A DNA stretch of 64,000 nucleotides from Acrocarpospora pleiomorpha (GCF_009687885.1 NZ_BLAF01000006.1:59090-123089), one strand, 5' to 3'. Positions 34,083 to 43,043 are shown, counted from the stretch's first letter. Notes: generated from the sequence alone by a model not told the origin. Translations and numbers: made by a program.

Positions 34083-35081
34083 GTGGAGCTCGCACTCGTC
34101 ATCGGGGTCGTGGTCATCGCCCTGGTGTTCGATTATACGAACGGTTTCCATGACGCCGCGAACGCCATCGCGACGTCGGTTTCGACGCGGGCGCTGACGC
34201 CGCGGGTGGCGTTGCTGATGGCCGCGGTGATGAACTTCATCGGGGCGCATCTGGGTACGCAGGTGGCGTCGACCGTGGGCAAGGGGATCATCGATCCGCC
34301 CGAGGGCGCGCATGGGCTGGTGATCGTGGGCGCGGGGCTGGTCGGGGCGATCACCTGGAACCTCATCACCTGGTATTTCGGGTTACCGTCGTCGAGCAGT
34401 CACGCGCTGATAGGCGGCTTGGTCGGGTCGGCGCTGGCGGCCAGCGTCGGCGTGCACTGGGACGGAGTGCTGGACAAGGTCGTCATCCCGATGATCCTGT
34501 CGCCGCTGGTGGGGTTCACGCTGGCCGGGATTATCATGATCGCGATTTTGTGGATCTTCCGCAAGAGCAATCCGCACAAGACCGGCAAGGGCTTCCGATA
34601 TGCGCAGACCGTGTCGGCCGCCGCCATGGCGCTCGGGCACGGGCTGCAGGACGCGCAGAAGACGATGGGCGTCATCTTCCTGGCGCTGGTCGTGGGCGGG
34701 TATGCCACCAATGGCGAGGAGATCCCGCAATGGGTGATCCTGTCCGCCGCGGGGGCGATCTCGCTCGGGACGTACGCCGGTGGGTGGCGCATCATGCGCA
34801 CCTTGGGCCGCCGGATCATCGCGCTGGACCCGCCCCGGGGGTTCGCGGCCGAGTCGGCCGCCGCGACCGTGCTCTACACGGCGGCGATCGGGTTCGGCGC
34901 GCCGATCTCGACCACGCACACGATCACCAGCGCGATCATGGGGGTGGGCGCGACGAAGCGCCGGTCCGCGGTGCGGTGGGGGGTGGCGGGGAACATCGTG
35001 ACCGCGTGGATTCTCACGATTCCAGCCTCGGGGCTCGTCGCGGCGGTGTGCTACTTCGCCCTGCATTGGGCGGTTGAGTAG
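34083..35081 (+). CDS. pit: Low-affinity inorganic phosphate transporter (PiT family)
   Basis: The protein has 332 residues with about eight to ten hydrophobic segments. Both PiT signature repeats are present: FDYTNGFHDAANAIATSVST (about residue 17) and GFGAPISTTHTITSAIMGVG near the C-terminus. LPSSSSHALIGGLVGS is a third conserved site. It imports phosphate or metal-phosphate with protons. GTG start directly after the DUF47 stop. Confidence 0.92.
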   Translation: MELALVIGVVVIALVFDYTNGFHDAANAIATSVSTRALTPRVALLMAAVMNFIGAHLGTQVASTVGKGIIDPPEGAHGLVIVGAGLVGAITWNLITWYFGLPSSSSHALIGGLVGSALAASVGVHWDGVLDKVVIPMILSPLVGFTLAGIIMIAILWIFRKSNPHKTGKGFRYAQTVSAAAMALGHGLQDAQKTMGVIFLALVVGGYATNGEEIPQWVILSAAGAISLGTYAGGWRIMRTLGRRIIALDPPRGFAAESAAATVLYTAAIGFGAPISTTHTITSAIMGVGATKRRSAVRWGVAGNIVTAWILTIPASGLVAAVCYFALHWAVE

Positions 35082-35084
35082 CCG

Positions 35085-36053
35085 TCAGGCGCGCCAGGGT
35101 GCCGTGGAATAGTCCGCGTACATCACGTCGGTGTCCCAGCGGCTGAAGCCGAGTGATTCGTACAGGCGGATCGCGGCCTGGTTGTCCTCGTCAACATAAA
35201 GCATGACTTGGGAGAGGCCGTGGGCGCGGAGGTGGGTCAGGCCGGTGAGGGTGAGGGCCTTGCCGAGGCCGGTGCCCTGTTCCGCGGGGTCTACGCCGAT
35301 CACGTAGACCTCGCCGATGGCGTCGTGCCCGTGGCCGTCGGCCCCGTGGATCTTCGTCCAGTGGAATCCGACTAGCCTCGAATCCCGAAATACTAGGAAA
35401 AATCCGGATGGGTCGAACCAGGGTTCCTTTTCTCGCTGGTCGAGGTCGCTGAGCGTCCAGGAACCCTGTTCGGGGTGGTGGGCGAAGGCGCGGGCGTTGA
35501 GGGCGATCCAGGCCGCCTCGTCGTCCCCAGGAACAAAAGCCCGCACTTGTACGCCTTCGGGGAACTCGGCCGAGGGCATCGGCGCGTACAATGACCGGCG
35601 CATCTGCCACAACGACCGTACCCGGGTGAATCCGGCGGAGGCCGCGAGCCGGGACGCGCCGGGGTGGTCGCCGTGCGCCCACAGGCGCAACCGTCCGCCG
35701 CCCGGAATGGCGGGAAGGGACCGTTCCGCCGCGAGCCGGATGCTCTCGGTCAGTACGGCGTCGAGCAGGCGATGTCCGAAGCCACGGCGCCGGTGGGACG
35801 GGGAGATCACCAGTTCGCCGCTGGGGCCTTCGACGGGGTCGGTCGGGTCGAGATGGGCGAATCCGGCCAGGGTGTCGTCCGCGTACAGAAGAAAGGATTT
35901 CGCCCCGGTGTCGCCGCCGTAGCGGAGGTGGAGCATCACGTGCTCGTTCAACGGGCGAACCCCGTCGGTTTCGGTGGCCGCCTCGACCAGAGCCAGCACT
36001 GAAGTTACCTCGTCGTCGCTCAACCGTTCCCTGATCACCACATGCGCGTTCAT
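35085..36053 (-). CDS. mshD: Mycothiol synthase
   Basis: The protein has 322 residues and two tandem GNAT acetyltransferase domains. The N-terminal one contains GELVISPSHRRRGFGHRLLD and the C-terminal one YVIGVDPAEQGTGLGKALTL. It acetylates Cys-GlcN-Ins with acetyl-CoA in the last step of mycothiol synthesis. ATG 36053 was preferred; GTG 36062 in frame is possible. It converges with the pit gene with 3 bases between stops. A mycothiol gene confirms an actinobacterial host. Confidence 0.92.
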   Translation of the reverse strand: MNAHVVIRERLSDDEVTSVLALVEAATETDGVRPLNEHVMLHLRYGGDTGAKSFLLYADDTLAGFAHLDPTDPVEGPSGELVISPSHRRRGFGHRLLDAVLTESIRLAAERSLPAIPGGGRLRLWAHGDHPGASRLAASAGFTRVRSLWQMRRSLYAPMPSAEFPEGVQVRAFVPGDDEAAWIALNARAFAHHPEQGSWTLSDLDQREKEPWFDPSGFFLVFRDSRLVGFHWTKIHGADGHGHDAIGEVYVIGVDPAEQGTGLGKALTLTGLTHLRAHGLSQVMLYVDEDNQAAIRLYESLGFSRWDTDVMYADYSTAPWRA

Positions 36054-36163
36054 GAACGGCACTCTATGCGGCTGAAGTTGGCAAATCCCGCCAGGTGTGC
36101 CCTTGGGGAATCGTTACCTTTGGGACATTGGATGGCCAGATGGGTTCTCTACGCTCAGTAAGC

Positions 36164-37903
36164 ATGACCCCTGCTTCTCTCAAACGACTCGCTGTGGCCG
36201 GCATCGCCGCGGCGGGCGCGTTAACGCTCGTGCTCAGCCCTGCGGGCGCCAGCGCCTCGAACCAGAGCAAGGCCAAGGACAAGGATGAGCTCATCCCGAT
36301 CCGGATCCTTTCGATCAACGACCTGCACGGCAACCTGGAGCCCCCGACCGGCTCGAGCGGCCGCATCGCCGACGAGACCGGGACCGTCGTCGACGGCGTG
36401 GGCGGCGCCGCCTACCTTGCCACCTACGTCAAGCAGTTCAGGAACAGAGACACCGTGCTGGTCGCGGCGGGCGACTTGATCGGAGCCACCCCGCTCATCT
36501 CCGCCGCCTACCACGACGAGCCGACCATCCAGTTCATGGACAGCCTGGAACTCGCCACCTCCAGCGCCGGTAACCACGAGTTCGACGAGGGGTTTGACGA
36601 GCTCGAGCGCATCATGAAGGGCAAGTGCCACCCGGTCGACGGCTGTTCTCCCGCCGGTCGGTGGAAGGGCTCCGACTTCGAGTTCATCGCCGCCAACGTC
36701 ATCGAGAAGAAGAAGAACAAGCCCGCGCTGGCGCCGTACTACGTCGAGCGGATCAACGGCGAGAAGGTCGGCTTCATCGGCCTGGTCACCCAGACCACCC
36801 CGTCGATCGTGACCGCCTCCGGCATCGCGGGCCTCGAGTTCACCGAGGAGGTGGCCGCCGCGAACGCGACCTCGGAGCTGCTCACCCAGAAGGGCATCAA
36901 GGCCCAGGTGATCCTGGTGCACGAGGGTGACCAGGTCACCCCGAACCAGAGCCCGGACGCCTGCCCGATCGTCCCCGGCCTCGGCTCGCGCATCGCGAGC
37001 GGCGTCGACTCCGAGATCGACCTGATCATCAGTGGCCACTCGCACCAGGCCTACATCTGCAAGGCCACCGCCCCCGACGGCCAGCAGCGCTACTACACGC
37101 AGGGTTCCTCGTTCGGCCGGGTGCTGACCCAGATCGACTTCCAGATCGACAAGAACACCGGCGACATCGTGCGCTCCTCGGTGACCGCGGACAACCACGT
37201 GGTGCGCCGCACGGTCACCCCCGACCCGGCGACCGTCGACTTCGTCAACCTCTGGAAGTCGCGCACTGCCACGGTGGCCAACAAGCCGATCGGCAACATC
37301 ACCGGTGATCTGCCCAACGTGGCCTCTCCGTCCGGTGAGGTCCCGCTCGGCAACCTGATCGCGGACGCCCAGCTTGAGTCCACCAAGACCGGCGGCAACG
37401 CGCAGATCGCGCTGATGAACCCGGGTGGTATCCGGGCCGGTCTCACCTTCGCCGGTTCCGCGGCCGGGGAGGGCGACGGCGTGGTGACCTACGGCGAGGC
37501 GTTCACGGTGCAGCCGTTCAACAACCTCATGCAGGTGGTCACGCTGACCGGCGCCCAGCTGAAGACGCTGCTGGAGCAGCAGTGGGTGGGCGGCCCGAAC
37601 AACCAGGCGTTCACCAAGATCCTGCAGCCGTCGTCGAACTTCACCTACACCTACAGCGCCAGTGGCGCGTGGGGTTCGCGGGTCTCCAACATCAAGATCG
37701 ACGGTGTCCCGGTGACCGATACCCAGAGCATCCGGGTGGCGGCCAACAACTTCCTGGTCGGCGGCGGTGACGCCTTCCTCGCCTTCCGCGACGGCACCGA
37801 CCTGTGGAGCGGCCCGCTCGACATCGACGCGTTCGCCGCCTACCTGGGCGCCCACTCGCCGGTGACGCCTCCGGTGGCCAACCACATCACCGTAATCCCG
37901 TAA
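36164..37903 (+). CDS. Secreted bifunctional metallophosphatase/5'-nucleotidase
   Basis: The protein has 579 residues. It starts with a signal peptide (MTPASLKRLAVAGIAAAGAL... cleaved near ASA). The metallophosphatase motifs are ILSINDLHGNLEPP, VAAGDLIGATPLIS, SSAGNHEFDEGFDELE and LIISGHSHQAYICK. The C-terminal 5'-nucleotidase domain has GNLIADAQLESTKTGGNAQI, ALMNPGGIRAGL and a final NNFLVGGGDAFLAF. It should release phosphate from extracellular nucleotides, which fits the nearby phosphate uptake genes. Confidence 0.92.
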   Translation: MTPASLKRLAVAGIAAAGALTLVLSPAGASASNQSKAKDKDELIPIRILSINDLHGNLEPPTGSSGRIADETGTVVDGVGGAAYLATYVKQFRNRDTVLVAAGDLIGATPLISAAYHDEPTIQFMDSLELATSSAGNHEFDEGFDELERIMKGKCHPVDGCSPAGRWKGSDFEFIAANVIEKKKNKPALAPYYVERINGEKVGFIGLVTQTTPSIVTASGIAGLEFTEEVAAANATSELLTQKGIKAQVILVHEGDQVTPNQSPDACPIVPGLGSRIASGVDSEIDLIISGHSHQAYICKATAPDGQQRYYTQGSSFGRVLTQIDFQIDKNTGDIVRSSVTADNHVVRRTVTPDPATVDFVNLWKSRTATVANKPIGNITGDLPNVASPSGEVPLGNLIADAQLESTKTGGNAQIALMNPGGIRAGLTFAGSAAGEGDGVVTYGEAFTVQPFNNLMQVVTLTGAQLKTLLEQQWVGGPNNQAFTKILQPSSNFTYTYSASGAWGSRVSNIKIDGVPVTDTQSIRVAANNFLVGGGDAFLAFRDGTDLWSGPLDIDAFAAYLGAHSPVTPPVANHITVIP

Positions 37904-37910
37904 AACCCCA

Positions 37911-37954
37911 ACCCGTTTCCGGTACGGCCAAAGGCGCCCGCACCGGAAACGGGT
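37911..37954 (+). terminator. Rho-independent-type terminator of the 5'-nucleotidase gene
   Basis: ACCCGTTTCCGGT pairs perfectly with ACCGGAAACGGGT over 13 bases and is followed by CCTTTCC. It starts 7 bases after the stop codon. Confidence 0.85.
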
Positions 37955-38043
37955 CCTTTCCCAGCCCTTTTGTTTCCCCTCGGGCTCCGCCCGACCCCGC
38001 CGTCGCCGTGATCACCCGATAGTTCTCCCTAGGAACGCGCGGG

Positions 38044-38847
38044 CTACCGATCGGGTGGGAACTGGTTGCCGACGAGCTTCAGCAATGCCGCGTGCGTCTC
38101 CTGGTCGGCTGCCGCGATGAGGCCGCCCGCGCCGGTGTGCAGGGGCTGGCCGTGGATGCCGGTCACGACGCATCCGGCGGCCTGGCACAGCGCGATCCCG
38201 CTGGCGAAGTGCACACTGTCCCGCAGATGCCCGTCGGTGACGTACGCGGCTCGCCGGCCGGCGGCCACCCAGGCCACCGCCAGGGTGCTAGAGATGACGC
38301 GCGGGTCAAAACGCTCAATGAACCCTGGGTCGGCAAGCAGGCGGACCGCCCGGAAGCTCATCTCGTTCGGGAACGGTGGGTCGAGGTTGACATCCACCAG
38401 CCGCGAGTCGGGCGACGGCGTGAGTTTCTCATCCACGCCGTCGCGGCGCACGTACGCGTGATTTCCGTCTGTCCAGAACAACTCTCCGGCGAACGGGTCG
38501 GCTGAGGCCGCCACCCTGACATCCGAGCCCACGCGCAGCGCGACGTTCACCGCGACCAGCATGCTCCGAGCAGCGTAGTTCAGCGTGCCGCACAGAGGGT
38601 CGACCAGCCACATGCGCTCCGCGCTGCCCGAGCCGGTAAGTCCGCTCTCCTCACCCGTCACGGCATCCTCTGGCCGGGCGGCGCGGATGGCGTCAAGGAT
38701 GGTGTTCTCCGCTTCAATGTCAGCGGCCGTGGCGAAGTCATTCGCGGATTTTTGAAAGCGCGCCAGCGGTGCGCCATACCTGGCGTACACGACAGCAGCT
38801 CCTGCTTCCGCTGCTGTACGGGCCAATTCCGCGTCTGTGATCAGCAT
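38044..38847 (-). CDS. Inositol monophosphatase-like protein with altered metal site
   Basis: The protein has 267 residues and the family fold is clear: FATAADIEAENTILDAIRAA, then TGEESGLTGSG with the first Glu. Where active enzymes have DPIDGT it reads DPLCGTLNYA, replacing the second Asp by Cys. Where they have WDxAAG it reads VHFASGIALCQAAG, replacing the third Asp by Phe. Two of the Mg-binding residues are therefore lost. It is either inactive, a scaffold, or uses another mechanism. Compare the intact paralogue at 19268. Confidence 0.8.
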   Translation of the reverse strand: MLITDAELARTAAEAGAAVVYARYGAPLARFQKSANDFATAADIEAENTILDAIRAARPEDAVTGEESGLTGSGSAERMWLVDPLCGTLNYAARSMLVAVNVALRVGSDVRVAASADPFAGELFWTDGNHAYVRRDGVDEKLTPSPDSRLVDVNLDPPFPNEMSFRAVRLLADPGFIERFDPRVISSTLAVAWVAAGRRAAYVTDGHLRDSVHFASGIALCQAAGCVVTGIHGQPLHTGAGGLIAAADQETHAALLKLVGNQFPPDR

Positions 38848-38967
38848 GTACGCCGCCTAGAGGTAGTCCACCAGCAACCCACGCGGCGGCTTCGGTAGCG
38901 GTCAGTTCGGTAACGTCACGCAGGATCGCCATCCGTCAACTGTAGGGAAACGCGATCTGGCGGCGAC

Positions 38968-39009
38968 GAAGAAGTCCCTGGAAACCAAGGAGATTCCAGG
39001 GACTTCTTC
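38968..39009 (-). terminator. Strong hairpin terminator of glnR
   Basis: GAAGAAGTCCCTGGAA and TTCCAGGGACTTCTTC form a perfect 16-base stem with a 10-base loop, 48 bases beyond the glnR stop. No long U-tract follows, as usual in actinobacteria. Confidence 0.85.
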
Positions 39010-39056
39010 TGTGGTCGTATGTCCGCCAACCCGGAGGATCGGCTGCTATGTCACTA

Positions 39057-39770
39057 CTAGCGGCGGGCTACTTCGGGGATTTCGGTGTGTTCGCCGCCTC
39101 GGTCCGGTACGAAGCGGTATCCCACGTTTCGTACGGTCCCGATCAGCGCCTCGTACTCCGCGCCCAGCTTCGCGCGAAGTCTGCGCACGTGTACGTCCAC
39201 CGTACGAGTGCCGCCGAAGTAGTCATACCCCCACACCTCCTGCAGCAACTGCGCCCGGGTGAACACCCGGCCGGGGTGCTGGGCGAGGTACTTGAGCAGC
39301 TCGAACTCCTTGAACGTGAGGTCCAGGGCGCGGCCGCGCAGGCGAGCGGTGTAGGTGGCCTCGTCGATAGCCAGGTCGCCGCTGCGGATCTCGTCGGGGA
39401 CCTCCTCGGCGGCGGCCAGGGAGAGACGGCCGATGGCCATCCGCAGGCGGGCCTCGACCTCGGCGGGGCCGGCGCTGTCGAGGATGACGTCGTCGGCGCC
39501 CCATTCGGCGGTCATCGCCGCCAGGCCGCCCTCGGTCACGATGACCATGAGGGGGCAGTCGACCCCGGTCGTCCTGAGCAGGCGGCACAGGCTCTTGGCC
39601 TGGACGAGTTCGCGGCGGGCGTCCACCAGGATCGCGTCGGCGGGCGGCGCGTCGATGAGAGCCGAGCCCTCGGCGGGGGCGACCCGGACCGAGTGGAGCA
39701 GCAATCCGAGCGCGGGAAGCACTTCAGCCGAAGGTTCCAGGGCGTTGGTCAACAGAAGCAGGTTACTCAA
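39057..39770 (-). CDS. glnR: GlnR, OmpR-type global nitrogen regulator
   Basis: The protein has 237 residues. The receiver-like domain begins [20 protein letters not shown] and keeps ILVDARREL with the Asp at the phosphorylation position, but lacks the usual acidic pocket pair, as in GlnR. The winged helix (about 130-225) reads [40 protein letters not shown] and [12 protein letters not shown]. It controls nitrogen assimilation genes such as glnA and amtB. The neighbourhood is like that of glnR in Streptomyces. Confidence 0.92.
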   Translation of the reverse strand: MSNLLLLTNALEPSAEVLPALGLLLHSVRVAPAEGSALIDAPPADAILVDARRELVQAKSLCRLLRTTGVDCPLMVIVTEGGLAAMTAEWGADDVILDSAGPAEVEARLRMAIGRLSLAAAEEVPDEIRSGDLAIDEATYTARLRGRALDLTFKEFELLKYLAQHPGRVFTRAQLLQEVWGYDYFGGTRTVDVHVRRLRAKLGAEYEALIGTVRNVGYRFVPDRGGEHTEIPEVARR

Positions 39771-39897
39771 GGGGCCTCCTCAGCACACGGCAGAGCGCGC
39801 CAGCTGAGCACCGCGCTGTGCTTGATCACAGGCTCGCCTCCTCCATCCGCGTCGTTCACGGAGACCGCCGGTTGGCGAATCGCCGTACAAAACACGT

Positions 39898-39929
39898 AGG
39901 GACCTGGGGGGCTACATCGCCCAGGTCCC
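39898..39929. terminator. Terminator-like hairpin inside the glnR-moaD divergent region
   Basis: GGGACCTGGG and CCCAGGTCCC form a 10-base stem. Both flanking genes read outward, so it would lie in the glnR 5' leader or just upstream. It might be a transcription attenuator of glnR or the end of an unseen RNA. The remaining 290-base intergenic region has no gene. Confidence 0.5.
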
Positions 39930-40059
39930 GTTGTCCGTAGATTAGCCCACAGCATGTTTGCGTCCAATGTGAGTCCACCGTGTGAACAACGCTTCACGTG
40001 GAGAATCACCGTAATCCTTTGCTCACATCGGGTGACGGATTCTGTGACGGGAGTGGCGT

Positions 40060-40308
40060 ATGGCAACGGGAACCGTGCGTTTCTGGGCCGCGGCGAAGGA
40101 AGCGGCCGGGGTGGCCGAGGCAAGTTTTGACGCGGAAACTTTGGGGGAACTTGTAACCAAAATCACACAAAATCCGGATCTGGCTAAGGTCGTGGGGCGG
40201 TGTTCGTTCCTGGTTGATGGCAATCCGGCCGGGACGCGGGATCCGTACACAGTGGACCTGCCCGAAGGGGCTGTCGTGGAGGTTCTGCCCCCCTTTGCCG
40301 GGGGCTAG
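40060..40308 (+). CDS. MoaD/ThiS-family sulfur carrier protein
   Basis: The protein has 82 residues with the ubiquitin-like fold: TVRFWAAAKEAAGVAEASFD, then LPEGAVVEVLPPFAGG ending in the Gly-Gly that is thiocarboxylated. It could supply sulfur for molybdopterin, thiamine or cysteine synthesis. The gene stands alone upstream of the DUF2993 gene, so the exact pathway is open. The rhodanese cluster 3 kb away may be related. Confidence 0.85.
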   Translation: MATGTVRFWAAAKEAAGVAEASFDAETLGELVTKITQNPDLAKVVGRCSFLVDGNPAGTRDPYTVDLPEGAVVEVLPPFAGG

Positions 40309-40341
40309 TCTGGATCACAACACGTCCCCCGGAGGATCACG

Positions 40342-41025
40342 GTGCGGAAGATATTGGTGTCGGTCCTCCTGCTGGCCATCGTGCTGGTCGTTCTCGACCG
40401 GGTCGCGGTCGTCGGGGTGCAACGCGAGGTGGCCCGCCAGATCGAGGCGGCCTACGACCTGTCCGCCACCCCCACGGTCACCGTCAACGGCATCCCCTTC
40501 CTCACCCAGGCCATCGCCGGCCGCTACGAGGAGGTCACCATCGAGATGGGCGACATCACCCAGGAGGGCGTCTCCCTGTCCAGCGTCAACGCCACGCTGT
40601 ACGGCGTGCAGGCCCCCCTCATGGACCTCATCCAGAACGCCGAATCCGTAGACCTGCGCGCGGAGCGCGTCACCGGCTCGGTCGTCGTCTCGTACAAAAC
40701 CCTGGACGCCCGCGCCCCCCGCGGCATCAAGGTCAAGGGCGGGAACAACAACACGGTCCAGATCTCCGGCAACCTCACCGTGCTCGGCCAGACCGTCCCC
40801 GTCACCGCCGACATGAAGGTCGAGCTCGTCAAGGACTCGATCCGCGTCACCCCGGAGAGCGTCAAGATCGCGGGTGGTGTGCCCGTGCCCAACGCGGAAC
40901 GCCTGGTCTCCTTCAACATCCCGGTCAAGGACCTCCCGCTCAACCTCAAGCTCACCAAGGTCAGCCCCACCGCGGCCGGCCTGCTGCTCCAGGGCACGGC
41001 CAGCGATGTTCCCCTCCGGAGTTGA
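40342..41025 (+). CDS. DUF2993 family (LmeA-like) protein
   Basis: The protein has 227 residues. A hydrophobic signal/anchor (ILVSVLLLAIVLVVLDRVAV) is followed by a strand-rich DUF2993 domain: VTVNGIPFLTQAIAGRYEEV, VTGSVVVSYKTLDA and VTADMKVELVKDSIRVTPE. Mycobacterial LmeA of this family binds phospholipids and takes part in lipomannan biosynthesis at the membrane. Start GTG 40342 behind GGAGG. Confidence 0.87.
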   Translation: MRKILVSVLLLAIVLVVLDRVAVVGVQREVARQIEAAYDLSATPTVTVNGIPFLTQAIAGRYEEVTIEMGDITQEGVSLSSVNATLYGVQAPLMDLIQNAESVDLRAERVTGSVVVSYKTLDARAPRGIKVKGGNNNTVQISGNLTVLGQTVPVTADMKVELVKDSIRVTPESVKIAGGVPVPNAERLVSFNIPVKDLPLNLKLTKVSPTAAGLLLQGTASDVPLRS

Positions 41026-41056
41026 ACCAGGCGACCGGCCGGTACGTCTTCAAGAT

Positions 41057-41563
41057 GTGAGTCCAGCCGGCACCGCAGACGAGGAGCTCGTCCGGGCTCT
41101 GTTCGACGACCACGCCGGGCCACTTTACGGCTACGTGGTGCGACTGACGGGCGACCCAGGCAGGGCGGAGGACATCGTGCAGGAGACGATCCTCCGGGCC
41201 TGGCGGAATCCGGTGGCCGACCGCCCGGTCCGCGCGTGGCTGTTCACGGTCGCCCGCAACCTGGTGGTGGACCAGCACCGGGCCCGCAAGTCGCGCCCCC
41301 CGGAGACCGGCGACGACGCCCTGGCCGTGTTACCCGCCGACGATGAACTGGACAGGGCCGTCGAATCATGGGCGATTGCTGAGGCGCTCGCGTCGCTCCG
41401 TACCGAACATCGAGAGGTGTTACTGGCCGTGTACTACGGAGGCCAGTCCGTGAAGGAAGCGTCGGAGTCCCTGGGTATCCCGGCTGGAACGGTCAAATCA
41501 CGCACGTACTACGCGCTGCGCGCGCTCAAGCTGGCCCTGGAAGAACGGGGGCTGGCGCCATGA
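41057..41563 (+). CDS. ECF RNA polymerase sigma factor
   Basis: The protein has 168 residues from GTG 41057; ATG 41006 in frame would overlap the preceding gene. Region 2 reads RALFDDHAGPLYGYVVRLTG and DIVQETILRAWRNP. Region 4 reads LRTEHREVLLAVYYGGQSVK, then GIPAGTVKSRTYYALRALK. The stop overlaps the anti-sigma start (ATGA), the standard SigK/SigL-type arrangement. The signal it responds to is unknown. Confidence 0.9.
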   Translation: MSPAGTADEELVRALFDDHAGPLYGYVVRLTGDPGRAEDIVQETILRAWRNPVADRPVRAWLFTVARNLVVDQHRARKSRPPETGDDALAVLPADDELDRAVESWAIAEALASLRTEHREVLLAVYYGGQSVKEASESLGIPAGTVKSRTYYALRALKLALEERGLAP

Positions 41564-42417
41564 CCTGTGAGGAAGTCCGCTTGTCCCTCGGTGTGTACGT
41601 GCTCGGCGCGCTCGACCGTGAGGAGGCGGCGGCCGTTGAGGCGCACCTGGACGTGTGCCCGGAGTGCGCCCAGGAGATGGCCGAGCTGTCCGGCCTGCCC
41701 ACCATGCTCGGCCGGGTCAGCGCGGGCGACATCACGCTGGCCGCGCGCCCGCCCCGGGCGGTCCTCGACCGGCTGCTCGCCGCCTCGGCGAAACGGCAGA
41801 AGCGGTCCCGGCTCCTGCTCTCGCTGGCCGCCTCGATCGTGGTGGTCGCGGTCGGCGGTGCGGTGCTGTCGGCGACGCTGAGCTCGAACTCGAACTCGGA
41901 GACGAGCGCGGCGGGAGCGGCGCCGGAGGCCGTCAGTTCGGCGGCCGCGGATCAGCGCGGGCCCGTCGCCAGAAAGGACGTGCCGGACGTCGCGTCGTTC
42001 GCGCCAGAAGTGCCCGCCTCGATCCCGCCTGAGGTGATGACTTCATCCGCGCCGGAGATCCTCAGCGAGCCGCAGGACGACCCGATCCGGTTTGAGGGCC
42101 AGGCGGGCAAGGTCAGGCTGACACTTGGCCTCATCGCCGAGGCGGGTGGCACCCGGGTGGACATCGAGCTGTCCGGCGTGCCGATCGGCACGGCCTGCCG
42201 CCTGGTCGCCGTCGATCGACGGGGGACCGTCTCGCCGGTCTCCAGCTGGACGGTGAAGAAGGCCGACTACAAGGGCGGGAAGGCGCATCTGCCACCCGGC
42301 TCCTCGGAGTACCAGATCGACCAGATCGACCGGTTCGAGCTGCTCACCCGGAGCGGGGAGCAAATCGTCACCGTGCCCATCCCGCAGGAGAGCATGCCGC
42401 AGACTCCCGCGTCGTGA
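41560..42417 (+). CDS. Zinc-binding anti-sigma factor (ZAS), membrane anchored
   Basis: The protein has 285 residues. The N-terminal anti-sigma domain contains H29-xxx-C33-xx-C36 (HLDVCPEC) and an upstream C3. A single membrane helix follows at about 88-110 (LLLSLAASIVVVAVGGAVL). The extracytoplasmic C-terminal domain (about 180-280) is strand-rich and resembles anti-sigma-K type C-termini. It holds the sigma factor at the membrane until signalled. Confidence 0.9.
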   Translation: MTCEEVRLSLGVYVLGALDREEAAAVEAHLDVCPECAQEMAELSGLPTMLGRVSAGDITLAARPPRAVLDRLLAASAKRQKRSRLLLSLAASIVVVAVGGAVLSATLSSNSNSETSAAGAAPEAVSSAAADQRGPVARKDVPDVASFAPEVPASIPPEVMTSSAPEILSEPQDDPIRFEGQAGKVRLTLGLIAEAGGTRVDIELSGVPIGTACRLVAVDRRGTVSPVSSWTVKKADYKGGKAHLPPGSSEYQIDQIDRFELLTRSGEQIVTVPIPQESMPQTPAS

Positions 42418-42442
42418 GAGCCGTGTCTCACCTCGTGGTTAG

Positions 42443-42474
42443 GGAACCCCCGGGGAATTCCTCCCGGGGGTTCC
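42443..42474 (+). terminator. Terminator after the sigma/anti-sigma operon
   Basis: GGAACCCCCGGG and CCCGGGGGTTCC form a perfect 12-base stem with an 8-base loop, 26 bases after the stop. Confidence 0.85.
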
Positions 42475-42489
42475 TGGTTGCCGCTTGGG

Positions 42490-42933
42490 ATGAACGGTTT
42501 GGTGCTGCTGGGCGTGACGCTGGTCGCCGGGACGCTGCTGGGCTTGGTCCTGCGGCGCCGCGACGGCCGGTGGCGTGCGGCGAGAACGAAAGAGGCCCGC
42601 GTGGACTTCGGTGAGCCGCTGGGGGAGCGGGCGACGCTGGTGCAGTTCTCGACCGCGTTCTGCGCGCCGTGCCGGGCCACCCGGCGGGTGCTCGGCGAGG
42701 TCGCCGGGATGGTCCCGGGCGTGCGGCACATCGAGATCGACGCCGAATCCCGGCTGGACCTGGTGCGCACCTTCGACGTGCTCCGCACTCCCACCACCCT
42801 CATCCTCGACAGCTCCGGAAATATCGTGAAAAAAGCGTCCGGGCTGCCCAGGAAAGCCGACGTCATCGCCGCCCTGGGCGTCGCCGTCCTTCCCAATGTG
42901 GACACAACGTCTCAACACCCGGACGGGAAGTGA
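42490..42933 (+). CDS. Membrane-anchored thioredoxin-family protein
   Basis: The protein has 147 residues. An N-terminal membrane helix (VLLGVTLVAGTLLGLVL) is followed by a thioredoxin fold with active site FCAPC (C58, C61) and a cis-Pro segment RTPTTLILDSSG. It likely reduces or oxidises disulfides near the membrane. It lies just before the leader peptide and sulfurtransferase operon, suggesting a role in thiol or sulfur homeostasis. Confidence 0.88.
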   Translation: MNGLVLLGVTLVAGTLLGLVLRRRDGRWRAARTKEARVDFGEPLGERATLVQFSTAFCAPCRATRRVLGEVAGMVPGVRHIEIDAESRLDLVRTFDVLRTPTTLILDSSGNIVKKASGLPRKADVIAALGVAVLPNVDTTSQHPDGK

Positions 42934-42965
42934 CAGATGGCGAGACGAAAGGTACTGTCGTGCAC

Positions 42966-43043
42966 ATGACTCCCACGACAGAGCTGCTCACGAAGCGGCG
43001 CGCGGTGGACTTCTGCCGCGTCGCCACCGCACTCTGTCGCTAG
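42966..43043 (+). CDS. Leader peptide of the sulfur operon (Cys/Arg-containing)
   Basis: This is a peptide of 25 residues: MTPTTELLTKRRAVDFCRVA, then TALCR and stop. It matches the actinobacterial leader peptide pattern of an RRxVDxCRV core ending in Cys-Arg. Such short frames precede sulfur assimilation genes and couple translation of Cys codons to expression of the downstream operon. It stands 70 bases before DUF4395. Too short for standard gene callers. Confidence 0.75.
   Translation: MTPTTELLTKRRAVDFCRVATALCR

Noticed and set aside
36221..37885. A 554-residue minus-strand frame opposite the 5'-nucleotidase gene
   Set aside because: It lacks any domain pattern, and the plus strand carries a signal peptide and all metallophosphatase motifs.
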